From Balanoglossus misakiensis (taxonomy: Eukaryota; Hemichordata): DNA of 64,000 bases. The position numbers were made by a program, and so were the translations under genes. The stretch's first letter is position 1. Each line of letters begins with the position of its first letter. The stretch covers positions 4,278,001 through 4,342,000 of the forward strand of contig CM082588.2 of assembly GCA_040954595.2 (NCBI GenBank), in the 5' to 3' direction. Of the stretch, positions 46,004-64,000 are shown piece after piece. Below the pieces are notes generated by a model. That model ran no database searches. It worked only from the letters and a program-made list of their open reading frames with translations, and was not told where the DNA came from.

Positions 46004-47294
46004 GGTTTCGGTTGAAGATGATTTGAAATTAACCAAATATGTCAGTAAAACGACAAATTTTGAAGTGGTCGCTCACGGTGTCCTTTACGATTCAGGATTG
46101 TGAGTTGAAGTTTGAACTGAACGGACAACATTCTCGTCTTTATAAGGGTTGCCAAGATGGCCGTAACCATGGCAGCACCAATGAGAAACGCCTGTCTGAT
46201 AGTTAGGTAGAGTCCGATTGGCAGCTGAGATCACATGAGCGATAGTTTTCAGATCGTGATTCAACGTTCTTTGTACCAGCTGAGAGAAAATGGGTTCCAG
46301 GTCAGAGGGGTCGACTATGGGATAACAATATCGGGTTTTAATTGACACATGATATTGTTACAAAGCTTTGCATATTACCGTAGTCAGTTTAAGTCCGGGA
46401 CGTGTGATGAAACCGTGGCTAAGAGCTTGTGTGTTGTATTCTATACAATTCAATTAAGACGTGGTGAAAAATAGAAGGCAGCAAATAGTGTTTTTCGAGT
46501 AAGTTGCTTTATATCATACGCGAAATAGAGAAACTCCAAGGCCGATCAAAGTGACATTAAGCGTAGCCTGTGATTTATAAGAAGTCAGCACCCGTTGACT
46601 AGCCACCAGACGTGGTGATGTGATCATACGTGTCGCGTCGCGTCGTTGTTTACCGACGGTCGCCATGATACGCTTATGAAAACCTAAATCCGATACACCT
46701 GATACCAGAGGCAATAGAGCCTCACACCTATACTATTATACATGGAGCATAAAACAGTGCTCAGTTATCTGATTCGCACACTGTTAATAAAGCGCGATAA
46801 CAGAAAAGAAATTCAAGATTCATAATACTATGTACATGTACAACACTTTCCACTGGCGCGTGGAATACCAGGTGTGTGAAATGGCCCTAAGTACTTTAAA
46901 AAACCGACACATTAACAGAAGGGCTGTCATGCGGAACCCGTGCTTTTGTTGGCCATTTTTCATTACTGCACAGGTGGAAAAGTATGGCGGGGTCATAGGT
47001 CACTGTAATCACGAGGTCGCTCAGCTACAACAATGAGCAACGTTGCATGCTTGTACACGTAATACGTCGAGATATCTCAAAATGTCGTGTGTGAACTCTC
47101 CCAAACTTTGTTACTATTAGGAATTCGAACAGGCTTCGAAAAGTTGAAATATCACTTTTAAATTTTATTTGACAAAAAGGTTGAAAAGTTACATTATAGA
47201 AGACCCCTTTCTCTCGCTGGAAAACTGCTCATCAATGTGACCCAAAAATTTCCAGGAAAATGGAGAGGAAACTGAGAGCGGGTACGCGATTGAT
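46004..47294. other. Copy 2 promoter and copy 3 3' UTR
   Basis: Contains the copy 2 TATAAA (46144-46139) and the copy 3 poly(A) signal (AATAAA, 47169-47164). No coding signal between; the small open frames at 46085-46714 are unsupported. Confidence 0.55.
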
Positions 47295-49124
<1,830 letters not shown>

Positions 49125-49228
49125 ATTAGCAAATTTTATCTGGTAAAAAAGTGGAAAGAAGTCTTACAGTTACCACTGCAACGCCGGGTACGTAAGCTGG
49201 TATATACTTTCCAATTCCTTAACTTCTC

Positions 49229-49304
49229 TTTTATACTCCAACACTCCATCGATCACCACATTACCGGCCATTCCCGTCCCTCGTTGGTTGAAACCGATCA
49301 CGTG
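49229..49304 (-). promoter_or_regulatory. Tubulin copy 3 promoter (TATA and E-box)
   Basis: TATAAAA at 49235-49229 lies 105 bp upstream of the ATG. CACGTG at 49299-49304, with a degenerate CCAAT-type site (CCAACGA on minus) between them. Confidence 0.7.
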
Positions 49305-51161
49305 ATTGTATCACCCGGGCAACACCGGGCACGCGATTTATCTAATCAGTACAAGAGACGAGATCAGAATCGATAGGTCATGTGACATTTATCGCAATAC
49401 AGTTAGAGTGCCTCATTCAAGTTTAAGTATTTACCGCCTGATGGTATCATTAAACCGGGGTTGTTGAACCCAGACGACGTTTTACGACTATTACAGGTCA
49501 GTATTAATTGTCTAGACATTACATTTGTCTGTTTGGCCCAGATATTGTAACCAGGTTACCGAAAACAACTCGTCCTATTTACAGGAACACTGAAGCATGA
49601 TGGGAGGCAACTTTTCATTTAAAGTTCTCTCTGTTGGATCTTTGGTATCGACGACTTGTCCGTTTTTTTTATTGTAGACTTGTTAGCGTAAGCCATAAGA
49701 TATGTGTCTCGCTTTTTTCTCTTATTATTCTATGTTTATTTGGTTGTGACACGCATGAAGGTTACAGGACTGCCAAGTGTCTTATCGACCTAGTGACCGT
49801 GGGTCCAAACGTCACGTTCACATTTAATGGTATGGTACATGCAGTTAGGACATCATTAGCATTTTGAATGCATTCTGTTCTGTGAGTCATAAAACCAAAG
49901 ATGACGTATTTTCAGTTAACAATCGTTTCGCCGTTGAACAGCCAAATTACTGCCATGCTTCGCTGGTAATCTCAATTTCACGTAATTAAACACTATAGAG
50001 ATTGTTTCGCGAAAAAATAAAGTCTGAGAAGTCTCGAATCCATATACAAATGCTGTAAAAATTAATTCCTATAAGAGAAGTAAATACAGGCCCTGTGTTA
50101 CGTTTGCCAAATTACTAAATGAAAGATAGTTATCGAAAATCGATATTTTGTGTTTTATTTATTTAACTACTCATTTATGGTCATTATTCGCTTTGTGTCT
50201 ATTTGTACATGACGTCAGAACCAGGATCAATTTGAATGTAACGCGCTGTCAATTTCAATATACTGAAAAGGACAAAACTTACGCCTGTCTCTTTCATAAT
50301 CAGATTTAATAATCAGATTTTTTTCTCACAGGAAATTAGGTTTCGAGGGTAACAAAGTGTTAGGCCTAGTCAAGTGATAATAATCAAGTATACTTTCGAA
50401 TTTAAAGGGTCCTATTTGTCCACTGATATAATATTATATAAACGATTTCAGCCCTACATCAGGCATGACCCTATGGTCCGTCGCTAACGCACCCTATCTT
50501 ACACTTCACAACAGAAGAAAAGCACAAACCGAAGTCCATTTGTTGACTTGGCTACGCTGTTTTGACGGCAATCTATCTCCATATGCACCATTGAATAAAT
50601 CAAACAGTGGCACCTTGCCCTTTAGCCTTCCATTGCACCGTCAGCGTCAATCATTCTGCTGTTCCAATTTCTTTTCACCATAAACAGTACAACGAAACAT
50701 ATTCGGTCAGTTAAACTGACCAGTGAAAAAATAAGACCAAGAGACAATTTTTGCTAGACGCCAGATTCTTTATTGGCTCGGAATTTTATAAGTTAAAGGG
50801 TCTATGTACAGGTTATTTCTGTAAACAGTAAAGACAACTTTGTACAAGGACATTTAATACAAGCAAGTACTGGTAGGCGTTCGAATGTTGTCAGTGTTCG
50901 GGAGATAAACTTGACCCTGCAAGGGAGTCAGAATATCACCGCGACAGATGGAAGATTCTACAAATCACCTTCGTCAGTCTTTGTGTATTTTTAATACTCA
51001 GTGGAGACAGTGGAATTGGCATCAATAAAGTTTAGAAGGAAGGCAACACACAATCAATTCGGAAGAAAGAGGCTACATGATCTGATAGCATCACACTGGA
51101 TATTGATTTTATTCGTTTGGCTTGGGTTCAGCATGGATCATTTTGTGGCGCAGTTTCAAAC
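49305..51161. other. Intergenic region between tubulin copies 3 and 4
   Basis: No coding signal. The copy 4 poly(A) signal AATAAA is at 50774-50769 on minus, giving a 3' UTR of about 390 bp. The open frames at 49634-49867 and 50465-50683 have no motif or splice support. Confidence 0.55.
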
Positions 51162-53117
<1,956 letters not shown>

Positions 53118-53242
53118 GTTGACGGTTGTTTGTTAGGTTGCTGTAACACGGCAAATAATTTAAACTCAGCACGTTGCTTACGCTGACCGATAATCTGACG
53201 GTGTAGTAAGACGCTGTGGTGACACAGACTCGAATTGCCCCC

Positions 53243-53318
53243 TTTTATACCCAAGATATATTGCTGTTGCTAATCCTCGCGCGTTCAGACCCCCTGATTG
53301 GTGGCCGTTGCTCACGTG
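53243..53318 (-). promoter_or_regulatory. Tubulin copy 4 promoter (TATA, CCAAT, E-box)
   Basis: TATAAAA at 53249-53243, CCAAT-type (CCAATCA on minus) near 53296-53302, CACGTG at 53313-53318. Beyond the E-box lies GGTGCCATGACAACACCGAG, which has a related block in copy 5. Confidence 0.75.
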
Positions 53319-56300
53319 ACCCCGGTGCCATGACAACACCGAGTAGGTTATGGATGGACTAGGTATAAACACGAAAAACGACAGAGTTTAACGATTCACT
53401 GTGTGTCAAGTACCTTGGGTGTTCACCTTTGGGTGTTAGAAACATTCCATCGCATCGACCTGCACATGAAGAACATACCCGCGCAGCCTGGTCGTAAAGA
53501 CATGACGTTGCTACTTGCAAAAATCTCAAAGAATGGCTCAATACACTTCTTTTTATTTAATGCTCCTATGTGAAAACCCGACCAGGCTTTTCACAAATCC
53601 AATAATATCGCCCAAAAAGATAACAACGCGGGCGAAAACACTTGATTTGTTGTGTGTGGCTGACTCTTAATCATGCTGAACACGTCGTCCTTTGAGTCCC
53701 CTCACAAAAGATTGCGATGACCTTTGGTGGCCGCAGAATGCCGATGGCCTACCCACCAACGAACAACAAGGCAACTTCAAAACGCTGTGAAATCGCACTT
53801 GACGTGTCGGCGGTGCCACTTGAGTTCAAACAGTCCATCATCAGTCAACCTGATTAAACAGCAGACCCACCAGTCTGTGATTAAACACTCACAAAGTCAG
53901 AAACATTTTAATGCATTTTTTGTTACCAGCGCTCCAACCTTTTTAGTTAATCAGTAGTGTTATCACAAGATGAAGTCGCCATTACAATGTCCAACCGGAC
54001 TCTAAAATGAACATCTATCCGATATATTGGCCACGTTCAATTATTCCCTTCGTTGTGTACTTCATTGTCAAGTGATGGCGGTTAATGCCACCATTGGGGA
54101 CACTACCTGGACACTTGGTTACTATACCATGTATTCATTTTAAGTGCTTAATACGTAAGGCTTGATAAACCCTGTTAGCCAAGGCTGTGTTTTGGCTTGG
54201 ATCGCCGAAACATGATACAACTCGAATCCGCCTGAGAGATTTGCAACCAGTCAATTAATAAAGCAATTAATATTTGCGTCGTCAGGTGTGCATAGGCGGT
54301 TTTAAAAAATCTGGCAACATATACTGCGATGCGATGGACGGCGAACCTGGATCCGGAGCCGATACACACATGTTGCTATGGTGACCTGAATACCAACAGT
54401 GTGTGTCATTGTTGGTGATCTTTGACTCTTTTTGCGAAAATATCCTTTCACTGTCTTCTATAAGTTTATTCACTGGTTAAGATGTCTGGAGTGTTCTGTC
54501 TGGTGCGTGTATAGGTATTTTTCGACAGGTTGTTTTCACCTTTGTGGGAACCGTCGCAATTCTAGACCTATTGTAAGGGCATTGTGAAGATTTGATAGAC
54601 CGGCGGTTTAATGTTCCCATCCCAGATAACCCCTCGTGCCCCGAATTCCCGAGTGTTTAGCTATATGACTTCCATCTCCTCAGGCCCTTTGTGCAGAACT
54701 TGGTCCACCGCACTGGACTTCATTACAAGTATATATGCTTGTATCGCGCAAACCAATCGCCAGCAGCCGTTGCTCTGAGCCCAGAGTTATTTACCTGTCA
54801 CTTAATTGAAACAGCAATCCGTTTTGCAAACAGTTGTCGCTGCGTTCTCCAGGCATTTTTTAACAATTTGGCTTTAATTAACATGGCGCGGTTGATCAAT
54901 TACCATATGGGTGATCATTTGAAAGCGACAATACCGACTTTTTTATTTGTGGCAATCGATGGCTGCGTTATGAGCCCGCTGAGAGTTGATCAATACAAAA
55001 AAAAGTTGACTCACGGCCAAGCTATAGTAACACATTGCCAGCAGGTTGTAACAGTCCATGTAAAGTGATTTTTTATTACTGACTGATCTGAAGTCAAGTA
55101 TGTCATTTTCAGCACTGGGATTAGAGTCTGACAAGGGTCGGTTTACCAAATTACACAGGCCTAGTATGTCAAATGTGATTTGGTCAACGGCCTGTTTCTG
55201 TCGGAATGTTGAGGTCGGTGATCGAGTAAAATGCCAATGTCACGGTTTATGTCCTGGAATGAAAATGTTTGTGGCAGGAATAATTGGGGGTATTGTTCGT
55301 GAACGGGATTTCCATTCATGGTCTGTTTTAGGAGATTGGTGTTCTTTGATACGTTGCAGAACAGCATATGACACGCTTAGCAGAAGGGGCCATAGACATT
55401 GACACTCGCCTGACACCAGTAAACAACAACCGCCACAACAACTATGGTTGCTGTCTGGGGTTACAGTCTGACTGTTGACCAAATAAGCGACTCGGACTTT
55501 GTACTGTTTTACCGGGTAGAGACCTGTGTTTGACTGGCATAGAGGCTTGGTGCTTTATTACATGTACATGTACTTTAATCAGAAACCACTTCACATAATT
55601 TCAATCACACGCAGTCCATCATTTTTATCGTTTAATTGTACTACAAACTTTTGTTCGAATTTAACGACACAAGCACTCAATGTCCAGACACATCGTTGTT
55701 TGATTTACAGAAATGTGTTTAAACTTGCCTAGGCATTATTTTTTACAGTTCACTGACTTTTAAGGTTTCCTGATTGTTGTTCGCTAATTCATGACGAGTG
55801 TCCCCATTCAGGCGCTGAATTATGTTCAACGATATCACGTTCATGTGTTCATTTGATCGAGTGCCACCTGTTGCTTGGGGACGATACTCTCGACAAAACA
55901 GCGACGCCATTTTCACCTTCAAGCCGAAAACCGTTGGTCATTTATCTGAGCAGAACCACGGATCTATGTCGAGAGACGTCCAAACCGAGTGGCGCCATCA
56001 ACGGTCATAATATAATGTGTATAATTTGTAAATTGTTCGTTGCATGGAAATTAATATAAACTCATGTTTTTCTGAAAGTGCATCGGTGATCGGACACTTC
56101 AAAGTAGATGCGACGCCGCCATCAATTAATGTTGAAATACAGAACGAATAATTGTCTCTCTTGAAATTCAGTCAATCAATAGAGCTACATGAAAGGCAAC
56201 GATACATCACCAGACCAAGGCTTACATGTACATGCAATCATTATCGATAAGTTAGGTGGTTGCAATTGATAGGGGTTGTCTTGACAACGGTGCCGTGTAT

Positions 56301-57478
56301 TTGGAAAATGCGAATGCGGTACAATATCAGACTCGGGTGTCTGCATAATTTATGGATCGATGAAAGGACAATTCATACGTATTTTTTCCACAGTATTGAT
56401 GATATCTCTGGCACAGAGACAATAAGCTGGTTTTACTGCCTTTAGGCCTATACGAACGACATTATTTACGATATTATTCGTTTGAAAGCGTTTGGATCGT
56501 TTGAACGCTGCCAAGGTAAATCGCACTGCATGGTACGTCACTTCCTGCAAATTTGCTTGGCGATGTCGTTCTGGGTCATGTGATTGTCGCGTTGTCATGG
56601 AGAAATCATTGCGGCATTCCACATATATTCACTGGGATGTGAAAACAGCAAAAGTACAGTAACAACGAGCGTTAAGAAAGTCGATGTTGGTTAGCGATCG
56701 TTTAATGTACATGTTGGTGTGGCTTTTGCACAAATCAATCGACCTATATGAGTGTCAGGATAAACTTCTTTACAGATCATCGACCTAAAATTTCATACAT
56801 CCAAATATAAGTTTAAAAATATGTTACTTATTAGAGTAAAACATACTTCGCGTGTAAGTTGTTCTACCGATAGATTTGCATCTGGACCGGCGTCTCATGA
56901 AGTGGCCAGGTTCCTCACAAACAAATGAACACCGGGGAAGAGAAACAGCAAAAACAATGATACATTCTAAGAAACTTCTTTATTGAGATGCATTTACAAA
57001 GAATGATTGAAATGGTACAAAGAACATGAAATAAATAATTTACAATCACAACCGACTTCAGAAAACATGCCAATACTGGCATTGCCAACAGAGCACAGAT
57101 GTTGTTGCTTTGGCCATCTATTATAGTTTAGAAAACATGACAAGCCAATATGTCATCCTTTCTGATTTCTGTTGAAATTTTATTCATTTCCTTTGAAGGA
57201 CGTTAAATTATACAATAAGGACGGACAGAATCCTGAGACGTACTAGAGTTTTTGGCATTGAGAAGTCTATGGTGTGATTTGATCACAACCTTTTGGCATA
57301 CTAGTATGTAAAGCGTGAACACCCCTACAACGAAATCGAATGGACTCATTTGCTGTACATGTTGTCTCTGTCAGTCCAAACCACAGGCTGCAATGGGGGT
57401 ATACGGTTAAAGCGATTGACTATTCTCTTGTTACATCGATGAGTATGACAGGTTAACGGGAGAGTGTCGGTGGAGTTT
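53319..57478. other. 4-kb intergenic region between tubulin copies 4 and 5
   Basis: No recognisable gene. The longest open frame (54691-55068, plus, 125 codons) has no family motif and no splice context. The copy 5 poly(A) signal AATAAA is at 56994-56989 on minus, so its 3' UTR is about 485 bp. Confidence 0.5.
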
Positions 57479-59852
<2,374 letters not shown>

Positions 59853-59979
59853 GTTTGATTGTTAGGTGCTGACAACGTCTGAGTCTGTCAAGGGATCGGT
59901 TGGGTTTGTGTCTTACGCTGACCGTGGAGTCGTCGGCTTCGCAAGAGCAGTGAGTGCAGCAACCGACAATATTTGATGC

Positions 59980-60053
59980 TTTTATACGAATATTGTAATC
60001 TGGTTGCCGGCCAACAGTTTGGATCCCGGGGATTGGTTGCGTTCTGTCACGTG
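59980..60053 (-). promoter_or_regulatory. Tubulin copy 5 promoter (TATA, CCAAT, E-box)
   Basis: TATAAAA at 59986-59980, 128 bp upstream of the ATG. CCAAT-type site near 60031-60036 and CACGTG at 60048-60053. Spacing matches copies 3 and 4 within 2 bp. Confidence 0.75.
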
Positions 60054-63000
60054 ACCCCGAAGCCATGCCGACCCCGAGATATATGTAATGTTGTTGATCG
60101 TTCCTATGTGTACTGGCATTACTGTCATTGTCATTCTGATCGCGGTTTGCGGGGACAGAAGCGACCTCGTGACCCGAACAGATTCATGCGTGTAAGCCCC
60201 CCTTTGTGTTCAGTAAAAAAGAAGAGGGGCTCTTTTAAAATGTTTTATTTGCAATTTTCAGAGGCCAACTTAACAGTAAGCACACGCCCTGTAAGCTGTT
60301 AGGCTCTTACAACAAATACAACTATTTGGTTTGGAATTAAGTTGGGTACAGGTCGCACAGGAGAAGGGATTTGCTCTCCGGTATTTTTGCCATCGTAAAG
60401 TATGAAGACATTCCCTTTCTCGAGTGCTACATCAATCTTATTTATGATATCGGTTGTTCCCTTTTCACTGCGAAACATGCGCACCCTCCCCCCAAATGGA
60501 TGTGCGACAGACCACAGTTTGATTTGCCATGTTCCGACGTGTTGAAAATGTAACGGAAGAAATACAGTACTTGTCCAATCGGTGGGCTACTTCTGTTAGC
60601 CCCAACAACATATAAGCACATGGATTTTTGCGTTGTTACTGATAGAAAAACCGCTTGTAACAAAAATCGATATTCCCGTCCAGAGTTGAAGTGGTCGCCA
60701 AAACTGCCTATGCGTTCGCTTTATTTTTAGGACAGTGTTCTTGTATAGCGATGTGATGCCGCAAGTGTAATGACTATCCCATCAGCTGGTGTACATGTAC
60801 TTGAACCTCATCACCTTTCGTGAACACCGTCAGTTCATGAACCCAACGAAACCATGACAAGATATGTGAAGCGTGTTAGTATATTGAAACTTTTCATAGC
60901 GAAGTGTTTTTCAAATTAGACAGACACGTAAATGGACTTTGTCAGCGACAAACCTTAATTATCATCACCGGTGTCGCGCTGTGGAATGCTTGTGTTCAGT
61001 CGGTTCTAAATGATTTCATCGATTAAAAATTGTTTTGAGAGAACAAGCAGCGTTTCACACGATATTTCACAAAGCAACGTCCACAGATCATTTCGCTTGA
61101 CAGTGTGCTCCACACAGAAAGATTGTTGTCATGGAAACCGAAATGCCCAAGCGAAGATCGCCTTTCTGGAAAAAGCGACAAGATACCCATTTTGATCACG
61201 CTGCACGATAGCATTGTTGGTATATTTTGCTGCTGAGCATGTCTGTGTCGTTCAGTTCAAAGCGTTGAACGGCCATCGGGGTCTTTATGAAAAAATACAG
61301 AACGAGTCCAGACTTGACTGCGTTCTCGGTGAGAAATGTGCACTTCTTTGTCACTCTTGTTTTGTCTACATCGTAAACCCAGCCTGAGGTCATACAGGTG
61401 ATGTGTACGGTATTGTATGACCCACTCATCTCTTAACAATGCATGAATCCATCATTGTGTGGCTCTATCGACGCAAATCTGACCACCGGCCAACATCAAA
61501 TACAAAACGGCCTCGAGACAAGACTTTACAGAAGTTGAGAGAATAGAAGCAATCCCGATATCCACAGTCCAAGGCAATGCCAAATCCCCGAGGGACAAGA
61601 TATTGTTAGGGGACTCTACCGTCACACGCGCTTTTGTTTGTGGCCTCATACAGCCGTGAAGATTTTCAGACTTTTGTTATGTGTAGTCATGGAAACTAAG
61701 ACCCCTGTCAGATACGGGTCAAAGATCAACCGTTGGGTGGTGTTTGCCAACTAACGGTTACTTTGAGCAAGCGAAGACTTCAGAAAAGTGAAATCGACGA
61801 ACACAGCGGCGCGAACAAAGATAAGGTTAAGACAGTCACCACGCTAGCCTTACTTTCCATTACTTTTCATATGTTCCTATCGGACTGGTTCTGGCAATAC
61901 ACGCGTTACTTTCTTCGACATGTAAATTTTAGTGCGTCCTTTGCCTGAGATACTGGCATACTCGGAATGCAAATTCATATGTTCCATTCCTTTCAAATGG
62001 TCGTTTTATCTTTTTATTAGACCAAGGGCAAGTTTCGTGGTTCTCGAGTTCTAAGAGATCTTAGTCACAGAAGACTCATCGAATTGACTGACAACGGAGG
62101 TTCCCGTCTAGATTAATTGCCAATTGTTTTGTCGCTAGTTAGAAGTAATTGACATTTCAAATACCGTTAGAAGCAAAGCGTTACACGATTGGCTTGGTTT
62201 TTAATATATGAACTGCATTGGAATGTGTTTGATTAAAAAATACCCGTTTATCTTGCCGAAACTGGGACTGAAGTTCAGCTGTTTGTCTGTAATGCATTTT
62301 TATTGTTCATGATCGTTGAGTTTTGCTGGCATAGCATTTGAGTCAAGGCGACACGCAAATATCTGATGCCTGAATCATTACACTGGGCGTCTTTGTTGAA
62401 AACATTATGGTGTAGGTGTTACCGGTGACGTCATAATCTTAGATGAAACGCTACATAGAAACCGACGGTGGATTGGCCCACGCCTCTTATTGACACTTAG
62501 GCAAAGTGCACGGCGCGGTTTCAAGAATCGAGATGAGTTGATGGCATAGAATAAAGTTCAGTAAGGTGAAAGGTCGACAAAGAAAGTTAAGAGGAAAAAA
62601 CAAACGGTATCCATGGAGACGCAGACTACTGAAAAGTATACACAGACGACCTAGAAAAAATTCTCAAGTGACGGATCAAGCGAGAAAGCTCGTACTGTTG
62701 CGTTGCAGATTAGAATCAACTAAACAGTATCGGTGTGTGGTAACATTAAATCTGGATTTTTTTAGTTTTGTCTGGTGTATGTGTTAGTGTTGTGTTCACC
62801 CAAGGACAACTTAGCAACCACCAGCGGTATATGTTATGGGGTATTAAACATCTACACCCAGTTCCACTTTGAAACTGTAGCGACAAAGCCCTCAGCATGT
62901 CATTGTAATTTCAAAAGACATAAAAAGCGCCCGTCGTAATTTATGAGAGGGTAGGTGGACACATCGTTTTAGTTCTCTGTTAGCTTTATTGCCAACAAAT

Positions 63001-63578
63001 ATTTCGCTTGTCCACAGCTACAAAGACCAGTCGTACCAATTCCACGAGTCGGCCAATTGAAAGGGTGACCGGTGAGGGCGAGCAAATGTATGGACAGGCG
63101 TCATCAGTTTTGAAATTTAACCCGGGGTGTCTTCGCTATAGCCAACGTTGATCAACTAGATGCAATGTTTTCGATGAATATTACCATAGTCTTTTTACTA
63201 CCAAACATCCACACCGAAGAACACGTTTTACTGTAGGGGCATAAACTTATTTTTTTATTTCTCCATTGAAATGTGCGGTCGATACAATAAGTTTTCTGTT
63301 GTGTTGTTTTATCTCATCGGGAAAGGAGTCATGTTTAATTATCAGAATGATCTCACAGCAAATGTCTGTACATTTTTAAAATTTAATTTAGTTGGTGACC
63401 AAATTGGTGTAATGTATCCTTAATCCTTAAGAAGAAACTTGACTCCTGATCTACGTGGTGAATGCGGGCCTTATCTTTTCAAAATATTTTGCATTCATCC
63501 GATAATAAATTTATTAAAATGTGATGCACGTATTGATTTTAGTGGATCTCACTGCATGTAAGAGTCAAATCTTGAACT
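60054..63578. other. 3.5-kb intergenic region between tubulin copies 5 and 6
   Basis: No credible coding exon. A minus-strand AATAAA at 63515-63510 fits the 3' end of copy 6. The open frames near 60973-61430 and 62566-62787 carry no recognisable domain. Confidence 0.5.

Positions 63579-64000
<422 letters not shown>

Noticed and set aside
54691-55068. 125-codon plus-strand open frame between tubulin copies 4 and 5
   Set aside because: No family resemblance, no promoter or splice context, composition like surrounding intergenic DNA.

Overview
This is animal nuclear DNA. Every gene is split by GT-AG introns, mostly 60-1000 bp, and the proteins closely resemble vertebrate orthologues. Short introns, intergenic gaps of a few kb and many small inverted-repeat elements suggest an invertebrate metazoan with a slowly evolving gene set, for example an amphioxus-like deuterostome or a mollusc. 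The sequence alone does not fix the species. I see no bacterial, viral or CRISPR content.

Layout. 1-3152 (+): 3' part of a PDE10A-like cyclic nucleotide phosphodiesterase. 3930-6482 (-): a HINT-type histidine-triad hydrolase with an N-terminal membrane segment and two alternative copies of one exon. 7967-9026 (+): a small secreted, probably GPI-anchored Ly6/uPAR protein. 9827-11589 (-): NDUFB4, a complex I subunit. 15549-19232 (+): a Polycomb-group SCM-like protein (2 MBT, SLED, SPM), probably with a non-coding first exon near 11986. 25024-28081 (+): PEX7, the PTS2 import receptor. 28285-36544 (-): FIG4 phosphoinositide phosphatase in 24 exons. 39193-64000: six alpha-tubulin genes, one on + and five in tandem on - (the last cut by the window end), all seen ones with the exon pattern 3/223/149/981 nt.

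The single-copy genes are housekeeping or signalling genes with no evident shared pathway. Their order looks like ordinary microsynteny. The tubulin genes are a real functional family. Three of them (start codons at 49124, 53117, 59852) share a promoter layout of CACGTG, a CCAAT-type element and TATAAAA with nearly constant spacing, which suggests co-expression.

The most interesting observations are: the equal-length alternative HINT exons, which exchange a probable nucleotide-binding aspartate for serine; a 31-bp tandem repeat that duplicates a FIG4 splice donor; the alternating relatedness of the tubulin copies; and several families of non-autonomous DNA transposons with clean terminal inverted repeats and target-site duplications. 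I found no clearly new multi-gene system. Exon joins were made by eye from splice signals, reading phase and remembered family sequence, not from transcripts.
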